A stretch of 64,000 bases of DNA from Cryptomeria japonica (Eukaryota; Streptophyta; Pinopsida; Cupressales; Cupressaceae): assembly GCF_030272615.1 (NCBI RefSeq), contig NC_081413.1, forward strand, positions 143,309,976-143,373,975, in the 5' to 3' direction. This document shows, one piece after another, positions 55,015 to 64,000 of the stretch (position 1 is its first letter; each line of letters opens with the position of its first letter). The translations under genes and the position numbers were made by a program. The notes beneath the pieces were generated by a model. It ran no database searches. It saw only the letters and a list, made by a program, of their open reading frames with translations, and was not told the origin of the DNA.

Positions 55015-57018
55015 ATGCGCTTATATCTTCAAGACAAATCAAATGAATTTGAAAAAGAACCATTGAGAAGTAGAGCTTTTTGCAAAAAATCAGCATTGAG
55101 CCAACGCTGAAATCGTGGAGGAAAGATCAATCCATCTTTCTTCCCAGAAGTTTGCATCACTTATAACATACCTCAATTTGAACCACCAACTCCCAAACAA
55201 CATGAAGAATAGGAATTCATCCCCTTTGTCACAGAAAGTTTCTACTATATGCCCGTTGTCACTTGCTCTCAATGAAACAAGCAAAATGAACCACAACCAG
55301 AATCCAGTATGGGTTGAAGATTATCAAATCCTTTTGAATATCCAAATCTAGAAGACATAGAGATTTCTGAGGAGCTCCTCCAAGAATGTAAAGAAAGCAC
55401 CTCATTTCAAAAACTTATGGAAAGACTCATAGAAGCTAACAAAGAAAAATACTTTCTCATGCTAACAAGCAAAGGAGTTAGGATCCTTGAAGACTTCGAT
55501 ATTGAAATCTTTAGGACAAAGTCTCGAAATTATACTTATCAAGAACAACAAAGAGAAGAGGAAGCATGTCACCCTGAGCAAAACATACCTGAGCCCAACA
55601 TACCAGAACACACACATACCCAAACTAGGGATAACGAAAGGGAAGAACTCTTCCCTCGGCAAACAAATGCACCCTTGGTTGCTCTTACACAACAAATGCA
55701 AATGTTGTAAAGACAAATATAGGACATGCAATAGGGGACCACAGTATGGTATTCCTTAAATGAAATTTGTCCTTATCCTTTTGACAGAAGGTTAAACATG
55801 ATACCTTTTCCCCTGAATTCAGATATTCCCAAATTTAACAAATATGATGGTAAGAGTGATCCTCACGATCATGTTTAGGAGTTTTGTACCATGAGCCTTG
55901 AATTTGTCCATGATGACACCTATTTGATGAGGCTATTCCCAAGAAGCTTGGGAGGACAAACAATGGAGTGGTTATCCAAACTCACACCTCCTATCAGATC
56001 CTTGGATGAGTTGGTCAATAAATTTATCACTCAATACTCCTACAATATTCAACATGCAATCACCATGCTAGATGTCTGCAATACCAAATAGAAAAACAAT
56101 GAAACATTCATGGTGTTTCTTCAACGTTGGAGATGGATGGTTTCAAGATATCCTCGGGATGTGCCCGAAAAGGAAAAGATGGAAATTTTCATCTACAATC
56201 TAAATAGTGAGATGAGTTACATACTCAAGCTCTAATGCATACCCTCTTTTGCCAAGTTGATCAAAAATGGAATCCAAGTAGAGGAGGCATGTATTGAGAA
56301 AGGAACATTAAAGTTCGTCAAAGAAGGAACTAATTCATCCAACTCTCATTTCAACAACTAGAACAACAACAACAACTTAGACAAATCCAGCTTCTAGACC
56401 AGAAACAAAAATGTTGGAAATGAGGGAGGAACTGATGCTAATGATATAAAATCCAAACAACCAGTATTGGCTTTATCAGGTAATCCTCAGGCTACCAAGA
56501 ATCAAAAGGGTGCTAACCAAAGCACTAACACTTATGCACCACATACCAATCCAGAACCTTCAAATGAAAACAACACCAACAATACCCAAAACAACAACAC
56601 AAATTGAGGACCTAATCCGAATTCGAGGGGTAACACCAACAATTTTCCAAATAAGTGCATTTACACACCATTGGGGCAATCCTTAGAATCAGCATTCCGA
56701 GAACTCCTGGCAAACAAGATTATCACATTACCAACTATAAACAACTTTGAACCCCAGGTTAAACCATCTTGGTGGAATGACTCATACTTCTGTGATTTTC
56801 ATCGAAACAAAGGAAATCAATCAAATGATTGCATGAGGCTTAAAAACATTGTTCAAGACATGATTGATAGAGGTGATTTAATGGTCGATGGTCTCAAGAC
56901 AAATGGTGATCATGGCGCATTTGAAAATCTGCTTCCAAATTAAAACAAGGAAGGAGCTTCATCATTGAATGATACACGAGGAGCTCGCATCAATCACATA
57001 TACAATAACACCATCAAT
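55015..57018 (+). pseudogene. Tat-like gag of G3, amino and central part, broken
   Basis: Starts at ATG 55015 (MRLYLQDKSNEFEKEPLRSR), in one frame with MPVVTCSQ at 55249 and onward to about 55710. Stops near 55110, 55210 and 55274. Capsid-like core: FPLNSDIPKFNKYDGKSDPH, LMRLFPRSLGGQTMEWLSKL, LVNKFITQYSYNIQHAITML and VPEKEKMEIFIYNLN. Asn-rich stretch, then CDFHRNKGNQSNDCMRLKNI (about 56792-56833) with His changed to Asn in the knuckle-like site. Interrupted at 57019-57023 by G4 and resumed at 61046. Confidence 0.87.
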
Positions 57019-57339
57019 CATATTGTAGACACCTAAAAATGGTCAACGCTTGTGGATTCATACTTTAACATTTGCGCATTACCTTATTTTAGGGTTTTTG
57101 CATCGCATTAACATTTCTCATATGATTCGCACTTAGTCTTTATCATTTGTGAGCATCGAGTCCTTCTTCTACATTCTTCATTTATCCCGCTCTCGAATTT
57201 GGTCTTGTCAACAATAATCTTCAGTCATGATTTTGGTTGATCTTATCCTGTCACATCAATGTGCGTGCTCATTTGTCATCATTTTGGACATCGTCAATCC
57301 TAATTAGGGTTTTGTCCTCTTATCAATCTTGTCATCATG

Positions 57340-58200
57340 TGATCAATTTGTCATCGATCGTTGTCGTTTTCAATCTTATTATCTTGTGATCGATTTGTCA
57401 TTGATCCTTGTCCTTTGATCAATTTGTCATCATTGTCGTCTTGTGATCGATTTGTCATCGATCGTTGACATTTTCAATATTGTCATTTTGCAATCTATTT
57501 TGTCATCGATCCTTGTCCTCTTGTCAATTTTGTAATTTTGTGATTGATTTGTCATCGATCGTCGTCTTTCTCAATCATGTCAATTTGGATCAATTAGTCA
57601 TTGTTCCTCGTCAATTAGCGCATTTATCAATCAAATCATTTGTCAGCATTGGTCCTTTGTCAGTCAGAATCATGATCAAATTGAATCAATATCAATTATC
57701 TTTTGTCAAGACCTAATTGTCATTCTTGCATTTTCTAATTCATCTTCTAGGGTTTCATGATTTATTCATTTAACCTTGTTTGTCCTTTCTCCCTCTAGGT
57801 TAAATAGTTTATTTATCCTAAGTCTTCTTGTCACAATTAAATGTTTGTTTAATTGGCTAACTAATTCCTTTGTGAATTAATTAATAAATGAAAAATTGTT
57901 AATTAATTCACTTAATTCCTAATTTCCTCATTTTCTAATTTTCCTAATTCCTAATTTCCTAATTTTCATCAATTTCCTAATTTCCCCATTTTCTAATTTC
58001 CTAATTTCTAATTTTCAATTCTCTCCTATTTTTCTCCTAATTTCATGGGAATGACATTTCAAGTTGTCATAATTTGTCATAATTGACAATCAATCAATTT
58101 TGACATAGAAATTTGTCATAATTTTGTCATGAATTATCAATCAATCAATCTTGCATAGAAAGTGCAAATTTGTCATAATTTGTCATATTTGTCATTTTTT
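57340..58200 (+). repeat. word arrays inside the G4 LTR
   Basis: TTTGTCATCGATC[GC][TC]TGTC recurs about six times (57345-57575), with TTGTCAAT and TTGTGATCGATTTG as variants. Then CCTAATTTCCTAATTTT repeats and TTTGTCATAATT repeats. Each is interspersed, not strictly tandem. Confidence 0.7.
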
Positions 58201-58258
58201 ATTTGAAATTGCCATTCGAATCAAATTCATGCTAATCTTGTCATCTCTCCAATTTGTC

Positions 58259-58266
58259 TATAAATT
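58259..58266 (+). promoter_or_regulatory. TATA box in G4 LTR
   Basis: TATAAATT in the context TTGTCTATAAATTGGATG, about 345 bases before the LTR end. Confidence 0.5.
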
Positions 58267-58608
58267 GGATGAATTTCTTCAATCCCAACTAATCACTTTT
58301 TCGAATCGATCCCCGAATCAATCACGCTTCGAGTACTCTTGCGCTACTATCTTGTCTACTTGCTTTCACATCATGCTTATGCACTAGTAGGTGAGATCCA
58401 CAAAACAAAGCAATTTGAAGGAGAAAGAAGGACAATGGAGCCACATGAAGGAGACATCTGCATTTGGTTTTCTTAGATTTCATATTGAATGTCTTGTTTT
58501 CATGTCTTTATTGAGTGTTTTTAGGATTGTTATCATTGCAATTGAGTTTTCATGATTGAGCTAGCTTAATATTGATTTTCTTTGATGATTTCCGATTTCC
58601 TAGCTACA

Positions 58609-58632
58609 TTTCTTGGTGAACCCGATGTGAAC
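58609..58632 (+). other. primer binding site-like, G4
   Basis: TTCTTGGTGAACCCGATGTG follows the LTR end; differs from the G1/G3 PBS but resembles that of G0. Confidence 0.6.
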
Positions 58633-58717
58633 TAACCCCCTAATCATGCTTTTGAGTGCTTTTGAGTTGATTTGCAGGTGAAAAACCCAAGAAACAAGGT
58701 AATGCAGGGTTTTCTGA

Positions 58718-58832
58718 GAACTTCTGCGCCTGTGTGAGACAATCTGCGCCTGTGTCAAGCATTCTGCGCCTATGTCAAGGACAATCTACGCCTGTGTGAG
58801 ACATTCTGCGCCTGTGTAGGGCTAGAAACAGA
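58718..58832 (+). repeat. word array in G4 leader (CTGCGCCTGTGT)
   Basis: TCTGCGCCTGTGTGAGACAA and variants occur five times at about 20-25-base spacing, at the same leader position as array A of G1/G3 but with a different word. Confidence 0.8.
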
Positions 58833-59089
58833 GGTAAAAGGCAGTGTTTTTTACTTGCAAATTGTTTTGTTTTGCATTATGTTTCTACTTTTTGGTTTTT
58901 GGTACTGATTCTCTGTGCAGCACCTTGGCATATGCATGACAAAGACAACAAATGAAACTACTAACACATTGTATGCAGGTTCGCTAGTCAAAGACTAAGA
59001 AAATCAAACTTCTGACTTGGTGGTTTTGCAGGTTGCCTTATACTCCAACTAAACTTGGTGTTTATAATTCATAATTAGACACTTAGTAT

Positions 59090-59700
59090 TATTGCTAAAT
59101 AGGATGGAATGAATGTGTGTTTGCTTTGAGTGTTGAGTTTGACATTGGAGTAGGAGAGCATGCTCTCATCCTTCTTAGGGTGATCAGAAATCCAAATCTT
59201 CGATACCATCCTCTTGGTTCAGATTGTGTGTCACCTTTAGAGGGCCTGCCTTCCCGAGCATTTGCTTTTGCAAGCAAGTGACAATCATGAGAAGGGAATG
59301 ACCCAAAGTGAGTACGGCTAGAATACCTTGGCATTCTAACTCACTATAAATAAATACCTAATGAGCGTAAGCTTTGAAGGAAGGGTTACGTGGGAATTGT
59401 AGTTACTTGGGAAGTGATGACCCTTTAACTCTTTCTCATATCAACATCTAAGTAGGACCTCATGGTCTCAATCGTGCTTGCGCGACTACATTTGTTTGGT
59501 ATCTTGGTGGGCTTAATGTCTCAATCACGCTTGTGTGACACCAAGGAGTAAGGCTTAACAGAAATCCTTACTAAACACCTTGTATTTAGAGGCCAAAAAT
59601 CCTTCTAGTTGCTTGAGAAGGACAATTTTAGATACTTGGAAGAGATACTAAGTTCGCCATGGGGAGATTTCCATGGGGACTGATGCTTGGCTGCCCTGAG
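59090..59700 (+). other. conserved structured leader block, G4
   Basis: Shares CCTTTAGAGGGCCTGCCTTC and GGGAATGACCCAAAGTGAG with the G1/G3 leader block. The 39-nt hairpin is at 59307-59345 with ends AGTGAG...CTCACT, that is, a G-C pair replaced by A-T relative to AGTGGG...CCCACT. The remainder (59360-59700) no longer aligns. Confidence 0.6.
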
Positions 59701-60642
59701 AAGTGAGTGTCGTGGAGGGGAGCCCGTGGGGTCAAGCATCTATGTATTCTCCTTGAATCTCATAACGAGTCTACCTCTCAAGTACCTACTGCCCTTGCCT
59801 ACCAAAAGAAATGTGTGAATGAGCATGATTGTCTTGAGCCTAAGTTAAAATATCTTGTCTTCTTTGCTTGTCAAAAGTTGAGTTGTGTCTCATTTCAAAA
59901 ACAAGGCAAATTGATTCAAAACAAGGTTAAACACAAGAGCATTTCATCCAACAAAGTTCAAAAACACCTTCAAACATGGTTGTCAAATATTTTTCAAAAT
60001 CTTGTCTCAACATTCATGTCACTTAGATTTAGGTTCATCTTAGGTTTGCATTTTGCAAATTCATTGTCAATATCCAAGGTTAGGTTTCACCTAGGTCATA
60101 CTCCTTTGCATATCAATAAAGGTCATCCATTTGCATGTGTCCTCTTGCATTAGAGTAATACCATTGTCATACATTTGCATTTGCATACCTTAGGTCTCTT
60201 CACTAAGCTTAGGTCATTATCATATCATATTAGGGTCATTTGCATAGTAATTGTCCCTTTGCATATAGTGTTAATACTAGGTTTTGTTATACTTGAGTAA
60301 TCCAAATCTTTGATAAACCCTAAGTCATTGTTAAGAAGTCTAGACCTTAACAAACCTTCTATCTTTTGTCATCAATGTCATTTTGTCAAACCTAGCTTAG
60401 TATCCAAGCATATAGGGGAGACATTGTCACTTTGTCCTTTGAGGTCTAGACATCATTTCAATTTCCTAAGGGTCTCTTTTAGATTTGCATTCCAAAAAGT
60501 TTGTCAAAATCTTAAAAAACAACCAAAAACATAGGTTGCATTCTTGCCATAGATTGCATTCTCATTTATTTAGTTTGCATTTAGTTGCATATCATACATT
60601 ACCCTTGAAAAATTCCAAAAATATTGCATTTGCATAAGTGAC
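59701..60642 (+). other. leader of G4 before gag
   Basis: T-rich, with repeated TTTGCAT and TAGGTCA-like phrases; no coding similarity. Confidence 0.45.
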
Positions 60643-61035
60643 ATGCCTATTGAGACAAGATCAAAATCTAAAAAGATGGGTGAACCAATGTATCAACCCA
60701 TTGACAACATATCAAATTCACAGTTTCAAACTAGTCAAACAGTACAAATTGAAGGTTCATCAAACACATCATTACCACCATATGGAATGGTTCAACTTGG
60801 ACCACCTCCATTATATGAACCAGTATTTGTACCCATGAAACCAGGACATGGGAGTGTTCCACCAACACCAAGAGGAAATACACCTTTCAATTGGAATCAA
60901 CCAAACCTGCAACATGACATTCAAACTCAAACATTATATGAGGAACAAACTCTTTCACAAGGATTTGGTTCAGATCAAGGCATTCAACAAGAAACAAATC
61001 CAAATATTTTACCAGATTCTTCATCAGATTCCTAG
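60643..61035 (+). pseudogene. gag N-terminal fragment of G4
   Basis: ATG 60643: MPIETRSKSKKMGEPMYQPI, then a Gln/Pro/Asn-rich stretch (YGMVQLGPPPLYEPVFVPMK) to DSSSDS and a TAG supplied by the LTR end. The start M..(E/V)TRSxxKK resembles the TRSQKKK part of the G1 gag. Truncated by the deletion that removed the 3' half of the element. Confidence 0.65.
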
Positions 61036-61045
61036 CTACACATAT

Positions 61046-62195
61046 ATCGACAGATGACAATCAAGTAAATCTCATTAAAATCAACGACAAACACGAACAT
61101 GAATCGATCAATGTAACCACTAGAGCTCAAAAATATGTCTTGAAAGGGCATACATCAATGGTGACCACTATCCCCAAGACTAAATATGATTTGGTAAGTC
61201 AACTGCGGAGAACTCCTGCTCAAATATCCATACTTGAGTTGCTAAAACTTTCACCAAAACATAAATACATCCTGGAACAAGCACTATTGGAAACAAATGT
61301 ACCTCAAGATCTGGACATTGACAAATTTCAATCCATGGTGGCTCACATGACAGGGCCTCATAATCTTACCTTTTATTAGCATGATAATATCTCATTGAGC
61401 CATCCACATAATACTCCCCTTCACATTGAAGTTTTAGTCTACAAGCATTGAGTTAAAAGAGTATCAATAGATGGAGGAGTTGGGCTCAATATCTGTACCT
61501 TAAAACTTATCTGTGCATTAGGCTTCTCTGAGCAGTCTATTGATCCAGACAAAAAGATCACCATCAAAGCATATGATGATGAAGAGAGATCATCCAAGGG
61601 AATAGTTATATTACCTATTCAGGTAGGACCGATACAAAGGGACACTATGTGCCAAGTCTTAGACATAGACCTCACATATATTATTTTATTGGGTTATCCT
61701 TGGATACATGAAATGCAAGCGGTACCGTCAACTTACCACCAGTGTGTCAAATTCCCATATAATGGGTAGGAGATTTCTATATTAGTAGATAATAACCCCT
61801 TTCAACATTGCAATGCTATAAGGGCAGCCCAAGACAGCTTGGTTCCACATAACAGGGAAAAACAAACTTCCTCGGCATCACATCATCATCAAGAAAAGCT
61901 CAAATCTTTATCCATGGATTTCAAACAAAAGATGAAAATCAAAGAGCGAGGCATGGGAGAATACTCTTTTGAACCAATGTGTCTAACCAACTTACTAGCA
62001 TCACTAAAATCTCATGGGCAATCTTCTGCATCAACGCATCAAGAAACATAGCCCATCACCAAGTTTGATGCCAAATTTATCCAATTAGGCACACTAGCAC
62101 ATGAATTAGAAGAGAAGGACATCCTTAGTTGGCTATATAAGGATGAGGAAGAAGTCAGAGTTGCTACTGTTGAGATAGCTATACCAACACAGTAG
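61046..62195 (+). pseudogene. Tat-like gag end and protease of G3
   Basis: Resumes after G4 at the position corresponding to 20885 of G1. QLRRTPAQISILELLKLSPK and HKYILEQALLETNVPQDLDI precede the protease VSIDGGVGLNICTL (about 61470-61505), IKAYDDEERSSKGIVILPI and LIXLLGYPWIHEMQAVPS. Stops near 61377, 61450 and 61770. TAG at 62193-62195 stands where a Gln codon is expected; G1 instead has its stop one codon earlier. Confidence 0.85.
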
Positions 62196-62334
62196 TATGG
62201 AAAAGGATACCTCATCATGCAATGGATGGGGTACAATGGCAAAGGACCTATAGGCAAGCGTCAAGAAGGCATCACAGAACCATTGGATCCTCCTTCACAT
62301 TTTTCTAGAGATAAAACAGGATAGGGCTATGGAC
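62196..62334 (+). pseudogene. G-patch domain of gag-pol, G3
   Basis: GYLIMQWMGYNGKGPIGKRQ then EGITEP and RDKTG*GYG; same glycine pattern as in G1. A TAG at about 62322 replaces the Leu of GLGYG. Confidence 0.72.
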
Positions 62335-63296
62335 ACACTCTATCCCCAAAGTAGAAACCAAATAAATATCAAAAACCTCAGTGGAAAGCAAAGAAGAAAT
62401 ACAAAGAGGACTCATGGCAGGAGGCACTACACAAATTAGCATAAACAATAAGGAAAGAGCGATAACACCAGGAAAAAGAGAAACAACCAAAAGAGTTGGC
62501 CATTCAAAGAGAAGAAGCATTTTATGCAGAAGTACACCACATTCAGGAACCTATTCCAAACAAGGCAGAATCACCCCCTGAAGACATCACTACTCCTCGA
62601 GGAGAAACAGTATATGAACAAATGCAAAGAGTACAAGAAGGATCTGATACAAAATCAAAGAAAACTATCAGACTGGTATCAATTATTAGGGATCTCTTTT
62701 CACTTTACAACATACCTGTCAGCAACACTGAAAAACTCTGGGACAATACTTCTGAGACTGATTCTAATGACTATGAATGGGGCAGCTATTCAAATGTTAC
62801 TAAAGATATTCTTGAGAGTACTATTCATACACCCCTTTCTCAAGAAGGACAAGGCACAGAGTCTAGATTGCTTGAATTCAGCCCACAACATATCTACGAA
62901 GCCAAAGAAAATGAGCAGCGGCAATTCAAGCAAGTCTACACGGAAGTTGATACCATTGAAGACCTCGATAATATCATTAACTTATCCAATATCCCAGCCA
63001 ACCTTAATGATACCTCTATCATGACACTCACTGCAGCCAAACTTGACCCACCCAATGACTCTTTACCACTCATATTTCTTGATCTCATAGACTGGGATGA
63101 ACCTGAAAACCATGGCATACCTATTTTCCCATATGATGACTCCATTATCCATTACCTATGTACGGTCAACCCAGAAATAGACTCTACCAACAAACAAAGT
63201 AATGACATCTGCAATCAAGAGAGTGCCAAGTCTCTCAGTCACAAAATCAAAGAAATAAAGGATCTACTGCTGAAAACCAGTCAATGGCACCACTAG
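62335..63296 (+). pseudogene. acidic spacer between G-patch and RT, G3
   Basis: Open from 62496 to a stop at 63294: VSIIRDLFSLYNIPVSNTEK, SNDYEWGSYSNVTKDILEST, MTLTAAKLDPPNDSLPLIFL and NQESAKSLSHKI. Parallel to G1 22154-23106 and more open than it; no known motif. Confidence 0.75.
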
Positions 63297-64000
63297 ATCA
63301 CAAAAAAGTAAAAATAAAGGATGCATCTGAGGGTGAAAACCTTTTTAAGGCACCTAAGGATGGGAGACTTGACACTCTTCCTGAACACTATTAGGAGCAA
63401 TCACCCATATTGATTAAGCCCACTCAATCAATCAACATTGGTACAAAAGAAGCAACCAAAACATACACCTAGAAGAATCTTTGACAAATGAAGAAAAACC
63501 AGAGTATCAAATTTTTCAAAGAAAAGCAAATCAATTTTGCTTGGTCCTATGCAAATATGTCTGGGATTGATCCACACTTAATCATGCATCACTTATCTAT
63601 TTCTCTAGGAGCTAAGCCAGTCAAGCAAAATTTGGAAAAGATGAATCTGTATGTAGCACTAATGGTCAAAGCTGAACTAAAGAAATTATTAGATGTCGGA
63701 TTTATTCGACCTATAGACTATGTTGAATGGATTTCAAACATCATGCCAGTTTCAAAACTAGATGGAAGCATCAAGATATGCACAGATTTTAGGGATGTTA
63801 ACAAAGTCTATCCAAAGGATGACTTTCCTTTGCCCAGCATCGACATAATTGTAGACCTCACAGCAGGGCATGCAATGCTCTCATTAATGGGCGGTTTTTC
63901 TGGCTATAATAAAATCAAGATAGCTTTAGAGGATCAAGATAAAATAGCATTCACCTATCCTTGGGGAATGTATTGTTAGAATGTCATGCCTTTTGACTTA
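63297..64000 (+). pseudogene. Tat-like reverse transcriptase of G3, 5' part
   Basis: After a frameshift at about 63300: DASEGENLFKAPKDGRLDTL (stops follow), then from 63488 FKEKQINFAWSYANMSGIDP, LMVKAELKKLLDVGFIRPID, YVEWISNIMPVSKLDGSIKI, CTDFRDVNKVYPKDDFPL, LSLMGGFSGYNKIKIALED and FTYPWGMYC followed by TAG. Arg (CGA) and Trp (TGG) codons are intact here where G1 has stops. The YMDD motif lies beyond the window. Confidence 0.92.

Larger units (their letters stand above)
57024..58608 (+). repeat. 5' LTR of G4
   Basis: TGTAGACACCTAAAAATGG...CCTAGCTACA, 1585 bp. Inside: a word array of TTTGTCATCGATC units (about 57345-57600), a CTAATTTCC-rich stretch (57915-58020), repeated TTTGTCATAATT phrases (58060-58200) and a TATA box at 58259-58266. 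Confidence 0.88.
57019..61045 (+). mobile_element. gypsy-type element G4, 4.0 kb, 3' LTR missing
   Basis: TG...CA element 57024-61040 flanked by CATAT (57019-57023 and 61041-61045) inside gag of G3. It has a full 5' LTR, PBS, leader and the first about 130 codons of gag, then only the terminal bases GATTCCTAGCTACA of a 3' LTR (5' LTR ends GATTTCCTAGCTACA). Everything from mid-gag to the last 14-15 bases of the 3' LTR is gone, while the target duplication is perfect. Confidence 0.9.
48231..64000 (+). mobile_element. Tat-like gypsy element G3, second copy of G1 family (3' end outside)
   Basis: 5' LTR 48231-52184, PBS, leader arrays, gag, protease, G-patch, spacer and the start of RT in the same order as G1 and alignable with it. 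Two later insertions split it: a non-coding copia-type element in the LTR (48269-50974) and gypsy element G4 in gag (57024-61040). It inserted into a minus-strand copia remnant. The right target duplication lies beyond the window. Confidence 0.92.

Overview
This is a plant nuclear DNA window made almost entirely of LTR retrotransposons and their nested, decayed remains. I found no convincing host gene, rRNA, tRNA or CRISPR array. The coding remnants belong to Ty1/copia and Ty3/gypsy (Tat-like with two RNase H domains, and Athila-like) plus one LINE fragment. Base composition is AT-rich, leaders are multi-kilobase, LTRs are long (about 0.26-1.6 kb), and nesting is deep. This fits a large, repeat-dense plant genome. 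A gymnosperm is my best guess, but that is inference and the species cannot be read from the sequence.

Layout. (1) 1-2617: 3' end of a copia element (integrase end, RT, RNase H, LTR). (2) 2618-6092, minus strand: gypsy-type LTR, PBS, leader and an unbroken gag-like ORF. (3) 7879-30503: a pair of 106-bp inverted repeats enclosing a complete Tat-like gypsy element G1 (8011-30101, TSD GTTTG). The 5' LTR of G1 is split by a minus-strand copia element C2 (8818-15424, TSD GTAAC) that has gag and a long accessory ORF but no pol. (4) 31450-33960: LINE tail remnant, then a gypsy LTR, PBS and gag fragment cut by a 258-bp solo LTR (TSD AGGAT). (5) 33957-39345: a degenerate word array, then an LTR of the same family as region 2, carrying an unrelated accessory ORF. 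(6) 39600-46735: copia LTR fragment, Athila-like pol, an env-position accessory ORF and a possible 3' LTR. (7) 47600-48230: minus-strand copia RNase H remnant. (8) 48231-64000: G3, a second copy of the G1 family running off the window. Its 5' LTR holds a non-coding copia-type element (48269-50974) and its gag holds another gypsy insertion G4 (57024-61040, TSD CATAT).

The two G1-family copies allow gene-by-gene comparison. Order is LTR, PBS, word array A, a conserved structured leader block, word array B, gag (start MRLY), protease, G-patch, spacer, RT, RNase H, second RNase H, integrase, repeat-rich 3' region, PPT, LTR. Most stops separating the open frames are explained by C-to-T or G-to-A changes between copies.

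The most interesting signals are: the leader block shared by G1, G3 and the otherwise different G4, with a 39-nt hairpin of identical length and one compensatory base-pair change; family-specific degenerate word arrays at matching leader positions; and pol-less or env-position accessory ORFs with faint mutual similarity in both copia and gypsy elements.
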